From assembly GCF_900100795.1 (NCBI RefSeq), contig NZ_FNCO01000007.1, positions 293,715 to 357,714 of the forward strand: DNA of 64,000 nucleotides, written 5' to 3'. Below the pieces are notes generated by a model that made no database searches, was not told the DNA's origin, and saw only the letters and a list, made by a program, of their open reading frames with translations. Position numbers and translations under genes: made by a program. Shown one piece after another: positions 52,370 to 61,057 of the stretch. How positions within the stretch are numbered: the stretch's first letter is position 1; every line of letters begins with the position of its first letter. The DNA comes from Pseudomonas abietaniphila. Lineage in GTDB: Bacteria; Pseudomonadota; Gammaproteobacteria; Pseudomonadales; Pseudomonadaceae.

Positions 52370-53380
52370 CTAACATTCAATTATTGCTTTGACCACACCT
52401 TGGCCCGGATCCAGTAACGTCGGGAATTGGGTCGGCACGTCACTCAAACTCATACGGTGAGTATTAAGGGCGGCATCAGGGATCAAGCCGTCGCGAAGGC
52501 ATTGCTGAACATAATGAAAATCTTCTGCCGTAGCATTTCGACTACCCAACAAAGTGGCTTCCCGCTTGTGAAATTCCGGATCAGAGAAAGTGAGGGTGTC
52601 TTTAACCACCGAGATCATCACGTATTTGCCACCATGGGCGATGAACTCGAAGCCGCGCTCCATGGCCTTGGGATTGCCGGTCGCGTCAAATACCACGTCA
52701 AAAAACTCGCCATGCGTGAGCTCTGCCAGCCGCTCCTTATCGCCGACACCGACTTCCACCGTCGCAGCAACATGCAGTTGCTCGCGGCAGAATTGGAGGC
52801 GGTCAGCACGGGTGTCAAGCACGCTGACAGTGGCGCCTTTGAGATTTGCAAAAATGGCTGCCGCCATCCCAATGGGCCCGGAGCCTACAACCAACGCACG
52901 CTGACCTGATTGAATATCAGCACGCCTGACCGCGTGCGCACCTATGGACAAGAATTCGATCATCGCGGCTTGATCCAGAGTGATTCCTTCAGCCTTGTGG
53001 ATGAACTCATCCGGCAGGCTCAGGTACTCGGTAAACGCGCCATCCCGATGCACGCCCAACACTTGGATGCGTGTACAGCAATTGGTTTTTCCCTGCCTGC
53101 AGGCGATGCAGTCGCCGCACGAAATGTAGGGCATCACGTACACAACATCTCCGGGTATCAGACCGCTTGTGGCACCGCTCTCTTCGACGATCCCTGAAAA
53201 CTCGTGTCCCATGACCCGGGGATATTCCAGGTAGGGCTGGTTCCCGGTAAAGATATGAAGGTCTGTGCCGCAAACCCCCACACGTTTAATTCGAATTAAG
53301 GTCTCCCCTTCCCGGCGTGTTGGAAGGCTGGTTTCCACAGCAGTCAGCGACCCCGGTTTTTCACACACAATTGTGAGCAT
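52370..53380 (-). CDS. zinc-dependent alcohol dehydrogenase (sugar-acid/polyol type)
   Basis: This is a 336-residue medium-chain dehydrogenase. The catalytic zinc site is IKRVGVCGTDLHIFTG and VMGHEFSGIVEESG. The structural zinc cysteines are in ISCGDCIACRQGKTNCC, and the NAD-binding loop is VVGSGPIGMAAAIFANLKGA. It resembles L-galactonate 5-dehydrogenase (LgoD/YjjN) and L-threonine/sorbitol dehydrogenases. In this operon an aldonate is the most likely substrate. ATG 53380 is chosen over the frame start at 53401. Confidence 0.87.
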   Translation of the reverse strand: MLTIVCEKPGSLTAVETSLPTRREGETLIRIKRVGVCGTDLHIFTGNQPYLEYPRVMGHEFSGIVEESGATSGLIPGDVVYVMPYISCGDCIACRQGKTNCCTRIQVLGVHRDGAFTEYLSLPDEFIHKAEGITLDQAAMIEFLSIGAHAVRRADIQSGQRALVVGSGPIGMAAAIFANLKGATVSVLDTRADRLQFCREQLHVAATVEVGVGDKERLAELTHGEFFDVVFDATGNPKAMERGFEFIAHGGKYVMISVVKDTLTFSDPEFHKREATLLGSRNATAEDFHYVQQCLRDGLIPDAALNTHRMSLSDVPTQFPTLLDPGQGVVKAIIEC

Positions 53381-53446
53381 GATGATTCTCCAGACCTGCA
53401 TGTTTAAGCTGCGAGGTCGTCGAAAGGTTGGCAGAGTCAGGATGGG

Positions 53447-54307
53447 TTAGCGGTGCGCCAGCTGATCAATGCGATAAAAATGCTTGGCGTTCAGCCCCAT
53501 TATCAAAGCCTCACCCTCGCGGACGGTTTGGTCTTTATGCTCTCGAAGGTACTCGGTCGAGATACGCACCCACTGTTGATAGCTGGAGGCCAGATTGACC
53601 ACTGGCCAATCACTCCCCCATATGACGCGCTGGACGCCAAACGCCTCGAGAATCGCGTCCATGTAAGGCTGTAGCGCCTCTCGGCCATCATTTGGCGCAG
53701 CTTCCGTGAGCAGTCCGGACAGCTTGCAGTGCACATTGGAAAGCGTCGCCAAACGGTGGAGGTCATCCCGCCACGGGGCAGCCACCCGATTGGCAATATC
53801 GGGTTTTCCGGCATGATCGATGACAACGCGCAAGCCTTGATTGCGCTCGGCAAACCGATAGAGCCCAACCAGGTGCTGCGGTAAAACCAACGCATCAAGA
53901 CTCAAGTCGTGCGCAATGAGTGCCTGTATTGCGGGTTGGATGTGATCGCTCTCGATCCAGTTGTGGGCTGGCAAGTTCTGCAGCATTACGCGCACACCCT
54001 TGAGTTTCGGATGGCGAGCCATTGCAGCAATCTGGGAGGCAGCGTCAGTGGCCATTAGGTCGACCCACCCGACTACCCCCAGGATGCTGGCGTGTTCATT
54101 GGCTAATCCCAACAGGTATTCCGTGTCTCCTGGGTGCGGGTTTGACTGCACGGCGACGGTTCCGTCAATGTGGGACGCTCGACGAAGCTCAGCCAGATCA
54201 GCCGGGGTAAAATCTCGATAGATCGTGGTGAGCTCAGAGGGTGGCCAATCACCGTACCCATGGTTCAGATGCCAAAAATGCTGGTGAGCGTCTATGCGAA
54301 AACTCAT
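53447..54307 (-). CDS. sugar lactonase, amidohydrolase family (fuconolactonase-like)
   Basis: This is a 286-residue TIM-barrel hydrolase of COG3618. It has the metal motif RIDAHQHFWHLNHGYGDWPP, GVVGWVDLMA, VVIDHAGKPD and VIWGSDWPVVNLASSYQQW. It resembles the L-fuconolactonase at 26533-27414 in motif order, with distinct sequence, so it is a paralogue rather than a recent copy. It probably opens the lactone made by the aldo/keto reductase encoded next, with which it overlaps by 4 bp. Confidence 0.88.
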   Translation of the reverse strand: MSFRIDAHQHFWHLNHGYGDWPPSELTTIYRDFTPADLAELRRASHIDGTVAVQSNPHPGDTEYLLGLANEHASILGVVGWVDLMATDAASQIAAMARHPKLKGVRVMLQNLPAHNWIESDHIQPAIQALIAHDLSLDALVLPQHLVGLYRFAERNQGLRVVIDHAGKPDIANRVAAPWRDDLHRLATLSNVHCKLSGLLTEAAPNDGREALQPYMDAILEAFGVQRVIWGSDWPVVNLASSYQQWVRISTEYLREHKDQTVREGEALIMGLNAKHFYRIDQLAHR

Positions 54308-55320
54308 AGAGCCCCCTTGGGCAGTGGAGATTCTGGGTCTATAAGTCCCTGCTCAACGAGCGCTTCCCAGAAAGCATCAGGAATGCTCTGCTCGAACCAT
54401 TGAATACTGCGCTCAAGTTGCTGCGTTGTGCGTGTGCCAACAACGCAGGACACCACCGCGGGGTGAGCCATCGGAAATTGCAGCGCAGCGGCGGGAAGCG
54501 CTACGTCGTACTCCTGACAAACGGACTTGAGCGCCTCAACCCTCTTGACCACAGCAGCAGGCGCCTCGCCATAATCAAAATGTTTTCCGCCGGCGAGAAT
54601 GCCGGAGTTGAAGACCCCTCCGATCACGATCGCATTGCCTTGGGCCAGGCAAATATTCATCAAAGGTTTGAGGCTTTCTTGTTCCAGGAGCGTGTAGCGC
54701 CCGGCCAAGAGTGTGCAGTCGAGCTTGCATTCATTCATGCTGTCCTGAACGACTTCCCACTCGTTTACTCCTAACCCGACAGCCGCGACCGTTCCATCCT
54801 TGCGCAGTGCTTCCAACGCGCGGAATCCGCCGCCTTTAGTGAGCTGCTGCCAATAATGGTCGTGCAGTTCACCATGGGTCATCCGGCCGATGTCGTGTAC
54901 GTACAAAATGTCAATTTTGGAGAGCCCGAGACGTTGAAGGCTGTCGTCGTGGGAGCGCCGGATGCCGTCATAGCTGTAATCGTACCGAGGGCGAAATGGC
55001 AAAGGATTAGCCCAGCCATCGTCTCCCCTTCGCACTGAGTCATCAGGAACGAGTAGCCGACCTGCTTTTGTACTCAATATGAAGTCTGTCCGGGTACGCT
55101 CGCTCAGGCTTGTGCCCACTCGGCGTTCGGAACGGCTGTAGCCATAGAAAGGGGCAGTATCGAAATATCGGATCCCCCTGTCCCAGGCGGCCTCTAACGT
55201 TTGAGACGACTGTAAAAGCGAAACCTCTTGAAAAAGCCCTCCGACTTGGGAGCAGCCGAGTCCAAATACACCTATTTCAATCGAACCGCCAATGAGCGAA
55301 CGCGTCTCAGTGATTTGCAT
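54304..55320 (-). CDS. aldo/keto reductase, aldose 1-dehydrogenase type
   Basis: This is a 338-residue (alpha/beta)8 oxidoreductase. The catalytic tetrad is in RGIRYFDTAPFYGYSRSERR (Asp, Tyr), STKAGRLLVPD (Lys) and DILYVHDIGRMTHGEL (His). The sequence resembles D-threo-aldose / L-galactose 1-dehydrogenases (including NAD(P)-linked L-fucose dehydrogenases), which oxidise L-fucose, L-galactose or D-arabinose to lactones. AAAGGTGG stands 8 bp before ATG 55320; an in-frame GTG at 55332 is rejected. The lactonase gene downstream fits this chemistry. Confidence 0.86.
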   Translation of the reverse strand: MQITETRSLIGGSIEIGVFGLGCSQVGGLFQEVSLLQSSQTLEAAWDRGIRYFDTAPFYGYSRSERRVGTSLSERTRTDFILSTKAGRLLVPDDSVRRGDDGWANPLPFRPRYDYSYDGIRRSHDDSLQRLGLSKIDILYVHDIGRMTHGELHDHYWQQLTKGGGFRALEALRKDGTVAAVGLGVNEWEVVQDSMNECKLDCTLLAGRYTLLEQESLKPLMNICLAQGNAIVIGGVFNSGILAGGKHFDYGEAPAAVVKRVEALKSVCQEYDVALPAAALQFPMAHPAVVSCVVGTRTTQQLERSIQWFEQSIPDAFWEALVEQGLIDPESPLPKGAL

Positions 55321-55341
55321 AGCTGCAGCCACCTTTATCGA

Positions 55342-56286
55342 TTAATACAAGACGTTTTTCGCCTCAGTGCTATCTATGTTTGATTTATCGATAAGCAGCA
55401 CGCCGGTATCGATCGTTTTCGGCACTTGCGTTCGGGCAATAACCTTGGCCACCGAGGTCACAGAATCCAATCCCATCTTGTAAGAGCTTTGAACCACAAT
55501 GGAGTCGAGGGTGCCGTCCTTGACGAAGTTCTGGAGATCCTCATTGCCGTCAAACCCAATGGCGACGAGTTTTCCGGCCTTACCCGCTTGCGCAATACCT
55601 CTCGCCATCCCAACGGCCGTGGGCTCATTGGCGCCATAGATACCTTTTAGGTCCGGATTCGCCGACAGAACGTCTGTTGTCTGATTAAGCGCGTTCGCCA
55701 TCTGCGACTGTGAGTAAAAAGGGCCAACGATCGTTAAATTAGAATGCTGCTTTATATAATGGGTGAAGCCGCCCACACGGCCAATTTCCGACCCTGCTCC
55801 AGGGACGTAGGACATAATCGCGATCTTCCCTGTCTTCCCTACTTTTTCAATCATCCGCTGCGCGCACAACTCACCGGCTTTGGTGTTATCCGTCGAAAGA
55901 AATGATTGATAGTAGGCAGCACCCTCCGCAGAAACGGTGGAGTCGATGAGAACGACGGGGATATGGGCTTCCCAAGCCTGCTTTATGGCGGGCACCAATG
56001 CGTCTGGATCAGACGCGGCCAGGACAATCCCCGAGACGCCACGGTTCACCGCGTTAACCACCATATTCACTTCATCAGCGATAGCCGATTCGGAGGCTGG
56101 CCCTTGAAAAGTGACCGTGGCATTCGGTAAATCCTTAGCGGCTGCCTGGGCTCCCTTCTGCACGTTTTGCCAGTAGTTGGAATTCGAGCTTTTTACAATG
56201 ACAGCAATTTCACTGTTGGCCGCCATGGAAAATGGTGAAGTGAGCGAGGCCGCCACAGCAAGCGTGATGATATTCAGCGTTTTCAT
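55342..56286 (-). CDS. sugar ABC transporter substrate-binding protein (RbsB-like)
   Basis: This is a 314-residue periplasmic protein. A signal peptide (MKTLNIITLAVAASLTSPFS, cleaved near MAAN) precedes a type I binding fold with IAVIVKSSNSNYWQNVQKGA, GIVLAASDPDALVPAIKQAW, VVLIDSTVSAEGA and GIYGANEPTAVGMARGI. This is typical of the ribose/galactose/allose CUT2 class. It feeds the permease and ATPase encoded just upstream in the operon. The ligand is probably the aldose oxidised by the neighbouring enzymes. Confidence 0.9.
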   Translation of the reverse strand: MKTLNIITLAVAASLTSPFSMAANSEIAVIVKSSNSNYWQNVQKGAQAAAKDLPNATVTFQGPASESAIADEVNMVVNAVNRGVSGIVLAASDPDALVPAIKQAWEAHIPVVLIDSTVSAEGAAYYQSFLSTDNTKAGELCAQRMIEKVGKTGKIAIMSYVPGAGSEIGRVGGFTHYIKQHSNLTIVGPFYSQSQMANALNQTTDVLSANPDLKGIYGANEPTAVGMARGIAQAGKAGKLVAIGFDGNEDLQNFVKDGTLDSIVVQSSYKMGLDSVTSVAKVIARTQVPKTIDTGVLLIDKSNIDSTEAKNVLY

Positions 56287-56320
56287 GGTAGACAGTCCAT
56301 TTTGTTTTTATATATTAAGT

Positions 56321-57361
56321 TCAGGATTTTCGATTTCTGAGTTGATCGATACACACAGTGAGCAGGATGACGACGCCAATAATGATTTGCTGAGTAAAAC
56401 TCGACACGCCGAGCATGTTCAGGCCATTGCGCAAAATCCCAATGGTGAATGCGCCAATGACGGTTCCCGAGACGCTCCCGATTCCCCCAGATAGGGAAGT
56501 TCCGCCAATGACTGCGCTGGCAATAGCATCGAGTTCATACATCACGCCCTCGTTTGGTTGGGCCGTTACCAAGCGGGACATAAGGACGCACCCCGTCAAG
56601 CCGGCGAGCACACCAGACAACACGTAAGTGAATAGCGTCACGCGAGCGACATTGACGCCGGACAATCGCGCGGCCTCAGCATTCGAGCCGACCGCATAGA
56701 TGTGCCGCCCTAATCGCGTACGGCTTAATACGAGCCATAGCCCAACAGCAAGGACAATCATGATGACGACGGGGTAAGGGATGCCTGGAAAGATGACATT
56801 CGGGAAACCGTCATCGCCCATACGTTCTATCCTGAAGAGCGTTCCGTTACCTAACGTCGCGAAACCCTGACCCAGGCCCGACACCGGCTGCGCATCGGTA
56901 AGACGCAGCGCAAAACCCCGGGCAACCAGCATCATCCCGAGAGTGGCGATGAATGGCGGGAGCTTCAAACGGGTAATGAATAAACCGTTGATTGCCCCGC
57001 ATATACCTCCCACGGTGAGGCCCACCAGGATCCCTAAGGGAATTGATGCGCCAGCCTTGATAGCCAGGGCATCGGCGACGCCGGCCAATGCCAGGACCGA
57101 GCCCACGGAAAGGTCGATGCCGCCGGTAATGATGACCGCCGTTGCCCCCAGACCCAAGAACGCGATTGATGTGACCTGGAGGGCGACACTCATCCCGTTG
57201 CCCATAGACATGAAGGCTTGGCTAGTCGTGGCAAAGACAATGATCAGAGCAAAAAGACTGGCCAACGCACCAAACTTCTGCAGAAGCTCGCCGCGCCTTT
57301 CTTTATTCACTGAGCCCACGCCGCCAGGTTCCGACTGCTTACTGATACTGAGATCGCTCAT
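56321..57361 (-). CDS. sugar ABC transporter permease (RbsC-like)
   Basis: This is a 346-residue inner-membrane subunit of the CUT2 class with about ten helices. Characteristic segments are VIITGGIDLSVGSVLALAGV, FIATLGMMLVARGFALRLTD, RHIYAVGSNAEAARLSGVNV and AIASAVIGGTSLSGGIGSVS. It overlaps the ATPase gene by 4 bp (ATGA) and lies 34 bp before the binding-protein gene. Confidence 0.92.
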   Translation of the reverse strand: MSDLSISKQSEPGGVGSVNKERRGELLQKFGALASLFALIIVFATTSQAFMSMGNGMSVALQVTSIAFLGLGATAVIITGGIDLSVGSVLALAGVADALAIKAGASIPLGILVGLTVGGICGAINGLFITRLKLPPFIATLGMMLVARGFALRLTDAQPVSGLGQGFATLGNGTLFRIERMGDDGFPNVIFPGIPYPVVIMIVLAVGLWLVLSRTRLGRHIYAVGSNAEAARLSGVNVARVTLFTYVLSGVLAGLTGCVLMSRLVTAQPNEGVMYELDAIASAVIGGTSLSGGIGSVSGTVIGAFTIGILRNGLNMLGVSSFTQQIIIGVVILLTVCIDQLRNRKS

Positions 57362-58902
57362 TGTGTGTACCCCGAAGCGAAGTGCATGATTTCTTCTTGT
57401 GATGTATGGCGTGCCTGTAGCTCGGCCGTCAGTCGACCTTCGTGAAAGACTAAAATCCGGTCACTCATCCCAAGCAGTTCCGGGAGCTCCGAGCTGATGA
57501 GAACAACCCCAATGCCCTGCGCTGCCAACGTGTCCATCAACTCGTAAATCGCGTATTTGGCGCCCACGTCGATACCTCTCGTAGGCTCATCAAAAAACAG
57601 GATTTTCGAATCACGGAACAGCCATTTACCAATCACGACTTTCTGCTGATTACCGCCTGACAGAAGCCGAGTCGCCTGACGTGTCGAGGGCGTACGGATG
57701 CCGAGGCTTTTAATGTATTTATGAGCTGCCGCTTCTTCTTCCTTGAATTTGATGAACCCAAAGGCGTTACAGACTGCATCCATATTGGCCAGGGTTATAT
57801 TGCTGGCCAAGGACATCTTGAGCGCCAGCCCATCACTCTTTCGGTCTTCTGAGAGATACGCTACTCCGTGACGGATAGCGTCTTGCGGGGTGCTGATCGA
57901 AACCGTCTGTCCCTGAAGTTCCAAGCTCCCCGTGTCGATAGCGTCAGCGCCAAATATAGCGCGCGCTATTTCTGTCCTCCCGGCGCCCATCAACCCGGCA
58001 AACCCCAGGATTTCGCCCTTGCGCAAATCGAAATCAATTGACTGGAACGCACCTTTGCGCCCGAAATTTTTTACCTTGAGCAAGACTTCCTGGGTGGGTT
58101 TGCCAGTACGGGGAGGGAATTTCTCGTCGAGTGATCGACCCACCATGTCGGCAACGATTTGATTGACGGACGTTTCGCTGAATCGTCTCGTGGAGACGTG
58201 ACCTCCGTCGCGCATGACGGTAACCCGATCGACAATATGCTGCATCTCGTCCAAACGGTGGGAGATGTAGAGCATTCCCACGCCCTGCACCTTGAGTTCT
58301 TTGACGATACGGAAAAGCTGCGCTGTCTCGGTCTCCGTCAAGGATGAAGTGGGCTCATCGAGTATCAACACTTTGGCATTGAGCGAGAGCGCTTTGGCGA
58401 TTTCGACCATCTGCTGCTGAGCAACCGAAAGCGTGTTGACCAACGTCGTCGGATCAATATTGACCGCCAGGCGGTTCAGGCAATCTTGAGTATCGGCGAT
58501 CATTTTGCGGCGGTTGATGAACCCAAGCCTTACCGGTTCTCTGGCCAGATAAACGTTTTCAGCCACCGATAGGTGCGGTACCAGATTCAACTCCTGATGG
58601 ATGATGGCAATGCCCATCCGCTCCGCATCATTTACGGATTTGAACGTTCGCTTTTCCCCTAAATACGTAATGCTGCCCTCATCGGGGGATAGTTGACCGC
58701 TAATGACCTTCATCAAGGTGGATTTGCCGGCACCGTTTTCGCCGCAGATCGCATGCACCTCGCCTGCCTGTAGGTCGAGAGTGACGCCCTTGAGCGCCAG
58801 CACGCCTGGGAAGCGCTTGACGATACCTTCCAGATGCAAACAAGGAAGACGCGTGAAAGGTTCAACTGCAGGCCCGTCAGGCCGAGAAGACAAAACGTTC
58901 AA
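57358..58902 (-). CDS. sugar ABC transporter ATP-binding protein (RbsA-like)
   Basis: This is a 514-residue protein with two fused ATPase domains, as in RbsA/MglA. Domain 1 has Walker A GENGAGKSTLMKV, the degenerate signature LSVAQQQMVEIAKAL and Walker B VLILDEPTSSL. Domain 2 has an atypical Walker A region (GLMGAGRTEIARAI), the signature LLSGGNQQKVVIGKWL and Walker B KILFFDEPTRGIDVG. The start appears to be TTG at 58902, as no in-frame ATG precedes the conserved region; a weak start would limit ATPase relative to binding protein. It is the first gene of the operon. Confidence 0.9.
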   Translation of the reverse strand: MNVLSSRPDGPAVEPFTRLPCLHLEGIVKRFPGVLALKGVTLDLQAGEVHAICGENGAGKSTLMKVISGQLSPDEGSITYLGEKRTFKSVNDAERMGIAIIHQELNLVPHLSVAENVYLAREPVRLGFINRRKMIADTQDCLNRLAVNIDPTTLVNTLSVAQQQMVEIAKALSLNAKVLILDEPTSSLTETETAQLFRIVKELKVQGVGMLYISHRLDEMQHIVDRVTVMRDGGHVSTRRFSETSVNQIVADMVGRSLDEKFPPRTGKPTQEVLLKVKNFGRKGAFQSIDFDLRKGEILGFAGLMGAGRTEIARAIFGADAIDTGSLELQGQTVSISTPQDAIRHGVAYLSEDRKSDGLALKMSLASNITLANMDAVCNAFGFIKFKEEEAAAHKYIKSLGIRTPSTRQATRLLSGGNQQKVVIGKWLFRDSKILFFDEPTRGIDVGAKYAIYELMDTLAAQGIGVVLISSELPELLGMSDRILVFHEGRLTAELQARHTSQEEIMHFASGYTQ

Positions 58903-58964
58903 GATGGCGCTCTCATTTATTTTTATCGAGGGCCATGGCCCGCTTGGAGAATCACTGCGACCAA

Positions 58965-58991
58965 ACTATATGAGCTCGAAAAGAGTGGCAA
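58965..58991 (-). promoter_or_regulatory. candidate promoter of the second sugar-acid operon
   Basis: On the minus strand TTGCCA (58986-58991) and TATAGT (58965-58970) are 15 bp apart, 63 bp upstream of the first gene. The -35 box lies within one of the two operator copies, so regulator binding would block polymerase. Spacing is short, so the assignment is tentative. Confidence 0.4.
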
Positions 58992-59025
58992 GACCAATTT
59001 TAATTTTTTGGATTTGGCCTGACCA
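58986..59025. promoter_or_regulatory. two GntR/FCD operators, TGGCnnGACCA
   Basis: TGGCAAGACCA (58986-58996) and TGGCCTGACCA (59015-59025) lie 29 bp apart upstream of the operon. The second is identical over 11 bp to the core of the L-fucose operator at 23079-23089. The 250-bp gap 58903-59152 holds no gene otherwise and is AT-rich around 58995-59015. Confidence 0.68.
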
Positions 59026-59152
59026 GTTTCGCTTTACCTCTGCTATCGCCGGTTTCAAGCGAATCGGCGGCTCCTATGCGAAGCCTCGCAAGCTGGCAGA
59101 TTCCGCGCCCGTCCTGTCAAGAACTGAGCGCGTGGTCAGCGCGCTGACGTCA

Positions 59153-60016
59153 CTACGCCACGGCATCCAGCTCCACCAACATCTGCGGCGTGATGGTCAG
59201 CTCACTGGCGGTGAGGTTTTCCCGCAGATGCGCCACCGACGACGTGCCCGGAATCAGCAGGATGTTCGGGGCACGTTGCAGCAGCCAGGCCAGCGCCACC
59301 AGGAGCGGCGAAGCGTCCATTCGCGTCGCGACGCTGGACAGGACGTCCGATTGCAGTGGCGTAAAGCCGCCCAGCGGAAAAAACGGCACGTAGGCGATGC
59401 CTTGTTTGCCCAGGTCGGCAATCAGTTGCTCGTCGTCGCGGTGAGACAGGTTGTAATGGTTCTGCACGCACACGACATCGGCGATGGATTGCGCCTGCTT
59501 GACCTGTACCGCCGTGACGTTGCTCAGGCCCAGATGCCGAATCAGCCCTTGGCGCTGCAGCTCGGCGAGCGCGGTGAACTGTTCTTCGATGGACTCCTCG
59601 CCCGGTGAATGCATGTTGCCCCAGGCGCGCAGGTTCACGACGTCCAGCACTTCCACCCCCAGATTGCGCAGATTGTCGTGCACAGCCTTGATCAGCTCAG
59701 CCGGGCTTTGTGCCGGATTCCAGGAAGCGTCTTCACCCCGTTGAGCACCGACCTTGGTGACGATGACCAGCTCGTCTGCATAGGGATGCAGCGCTTCGCG
59801 GATCAACTGGTTGGTGATGTGAGGGCCGTAGAAGTCGGACGTGTCGATGTGGTTGACGCCCAGCGCCAGCGCCTCGCGAAGGACCGCGACGGCTGCTTTG
59901 GGGTCCTTGGGCGGACCGAACACGCCCGGCCCGGCCAGTTGCATCGCACCGTACCCCATGCGATTGACGCTGCGATCGCCGATGTGGAAGGTGCCTGCCT
60001 TGTTTGCGTTACTCAT
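59153..60016 (-). CDS. aldo/keto reductase (YdbC-like)
   Basis: This is a 287-residue NADPH-dependent oxidoreductase. The tetrad is visible in GVNHIDTSDFYGPH (Asp, Tyr), VIVTKVG (Lys) and VLDVVNLRAWG; the last has Asn where many family members have His. FFPLGGFTP and LIPGTSSVAHLRENL bind the cofactor. It resembles the YdbC group, of unknown physiological substrate. It is divergent from a LysR regulator gene at 60116, which probably controls it. The ATG at 60016 is preferred over the frame start at 60058. Confidence 0.87.
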   Translation of the reverse strand: MSNANKAGTFHIGDRSVNRMGYGAMQLAGPGVFGPPKDPKAAVAVLREALALGVNHIDTSDFYGPHITNQLIREALHPYADELVIVTKVGAQRGEDASWNPAQSPAELIKAVHDNLRNLGVEVLDVVNLRAWGNMHSPGEESIEEQFTALAELQRQGLIRHLGLSNVTAVQVKQAQSIADVVCVQNHYNLSHRDDEQLIADLGKQGIAYVPFFPLGGFTPLQSDVLSSVATRMDASPLLVALAWLLQRAPNILLIPGTSSVAHLRENLTASELTITPQMLVELDAVA

Positions 60017-60115
60017 GCCGTTTGCCTCTTTCAAGAAGTGTTCGGCCACTATAGGCATTGACCACTTCGCTGATAATCAGGTGCAATCGGCACAGGTCGT
60101 ACGGGTGAGCGAACA

Positions 60116-61039
60116 ATGGCAGCGGATATTCAAGACTTGTTGGCCTTCGTGGCCGTGGTGAACGCGGGTGGCTTTCGTGAGGGTGCCCGCACGAGCGGTA
60201 AGTCGGCGTCGAGCCTGAGTGACGCCGTGCGACGCATCGAGTCCCGGCTCGGCGTGCGCTTGCTCAACCGGACCACGCGCAGCGTAGTGCCGACCGAGGC
60301 TGGCGCCAGACTGATGGAGCGGATCGTTCCAGCGCTGGGCGAAGTCGAGTCCGCCATGGATGTGGTGAACGATTTCCGTGACCGACCCTCAGGCACACTG
60401 AAGCTCAACGTGCCCGCCAGTGCCGCGCGCCTGGTATTGCCCGCGATCATCACGCCCTTTCTGCAGGCACACCCCGACATCCGTCTGGAGGTGATCGTTG
60501 AAGAAAGCTTCGTCGACATGCTGGCCGCCGGTTGCGATGCGGGCATTCGTTACGACGATCGCCTGGAGCAGGACATGATTGCCGTGCCGATCGGGCCCCG
60601 GATTCAGCGCTTCGCCACGGCAGCATCGCCCGCATATCTGAACGCCAGAGGACGCCCTGAGCACCCTCGCGACCTGCTTGAACACGATTGCCTGCGCGGC
60701 AAATTTCCCAGCGGCGCGATACCCTTGTGGGAGTATGAGCGTGACGGCGAAATCCTGCGCGTCGACCCGACCGGCCCGCTGCTCGTCAACATCGCCGGCG
60801 CTGTCGACCTCGCCGTACAGGCCGCCATCGACGGGCTCGGCATTGTCTTCCTTTTCGAAGACTGGCTGCGCCCTCATCTGGAAAGCGGCGCACTGGAACC
60901 GGTGCTTGAGCCGTGGTGGCAGAGCTTCAGCGGCCCCTTCCTTTATTACTCGGGGCGCCGCTACCTGCCCTCGCCGCTTCGGGCGTTTGTGGACTTCATC
61001 AAGACGGGCCAGGCATCGAACGCAGGACCTGTCCCCTGA
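60116..61039 (+). CDS. LysR-family regulator
   Basis: This is a 307-residue regulator with the N-terminal helix-turn-helix LLAFVAVVNAGGFREGARTS, GKSASSLSDAVRRIESRLGV, RLLNRTTRSVVPTEAGARL. The effector domain starts near GTLKLNVPASAARLVLPAII, as in the common PA-type LysR paralogues that regulate a divergently transcribed oxidoreductase. The 99-bp gap to the aldo/keto reductase gene is the expected control region. Confidence 0.9.
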   Translation: MAADIQDLLAFVAVVNAGGFREGARTSGKSASSLSDAVRRIESRLGVRLLNRTTRSVVPTEAGARLMERIVPALGEVESAMDVVNDFRDRPSGTLKLNVPASAARLVLPAIITPFLQAHPDIRLEVIVEESFVDMLAAGCDAGIRYDDRLEQDMIAVPIGPRIQRFATAASPAYLNARGRPEHPRDLLEHDCLRGKFPSGAIPLWEYERDGEILRVDPTGPLLVNIAGAVDLAVQAAIDGLGIVFLFEDWLRPHLESGALEPVLEPWWQSFSGPFLYYSGRRYLPSPLRAFVDFIKTGQASNAGPVP

Positions 61040-61057
61040 CGTTTTGATCCTTGAGAA

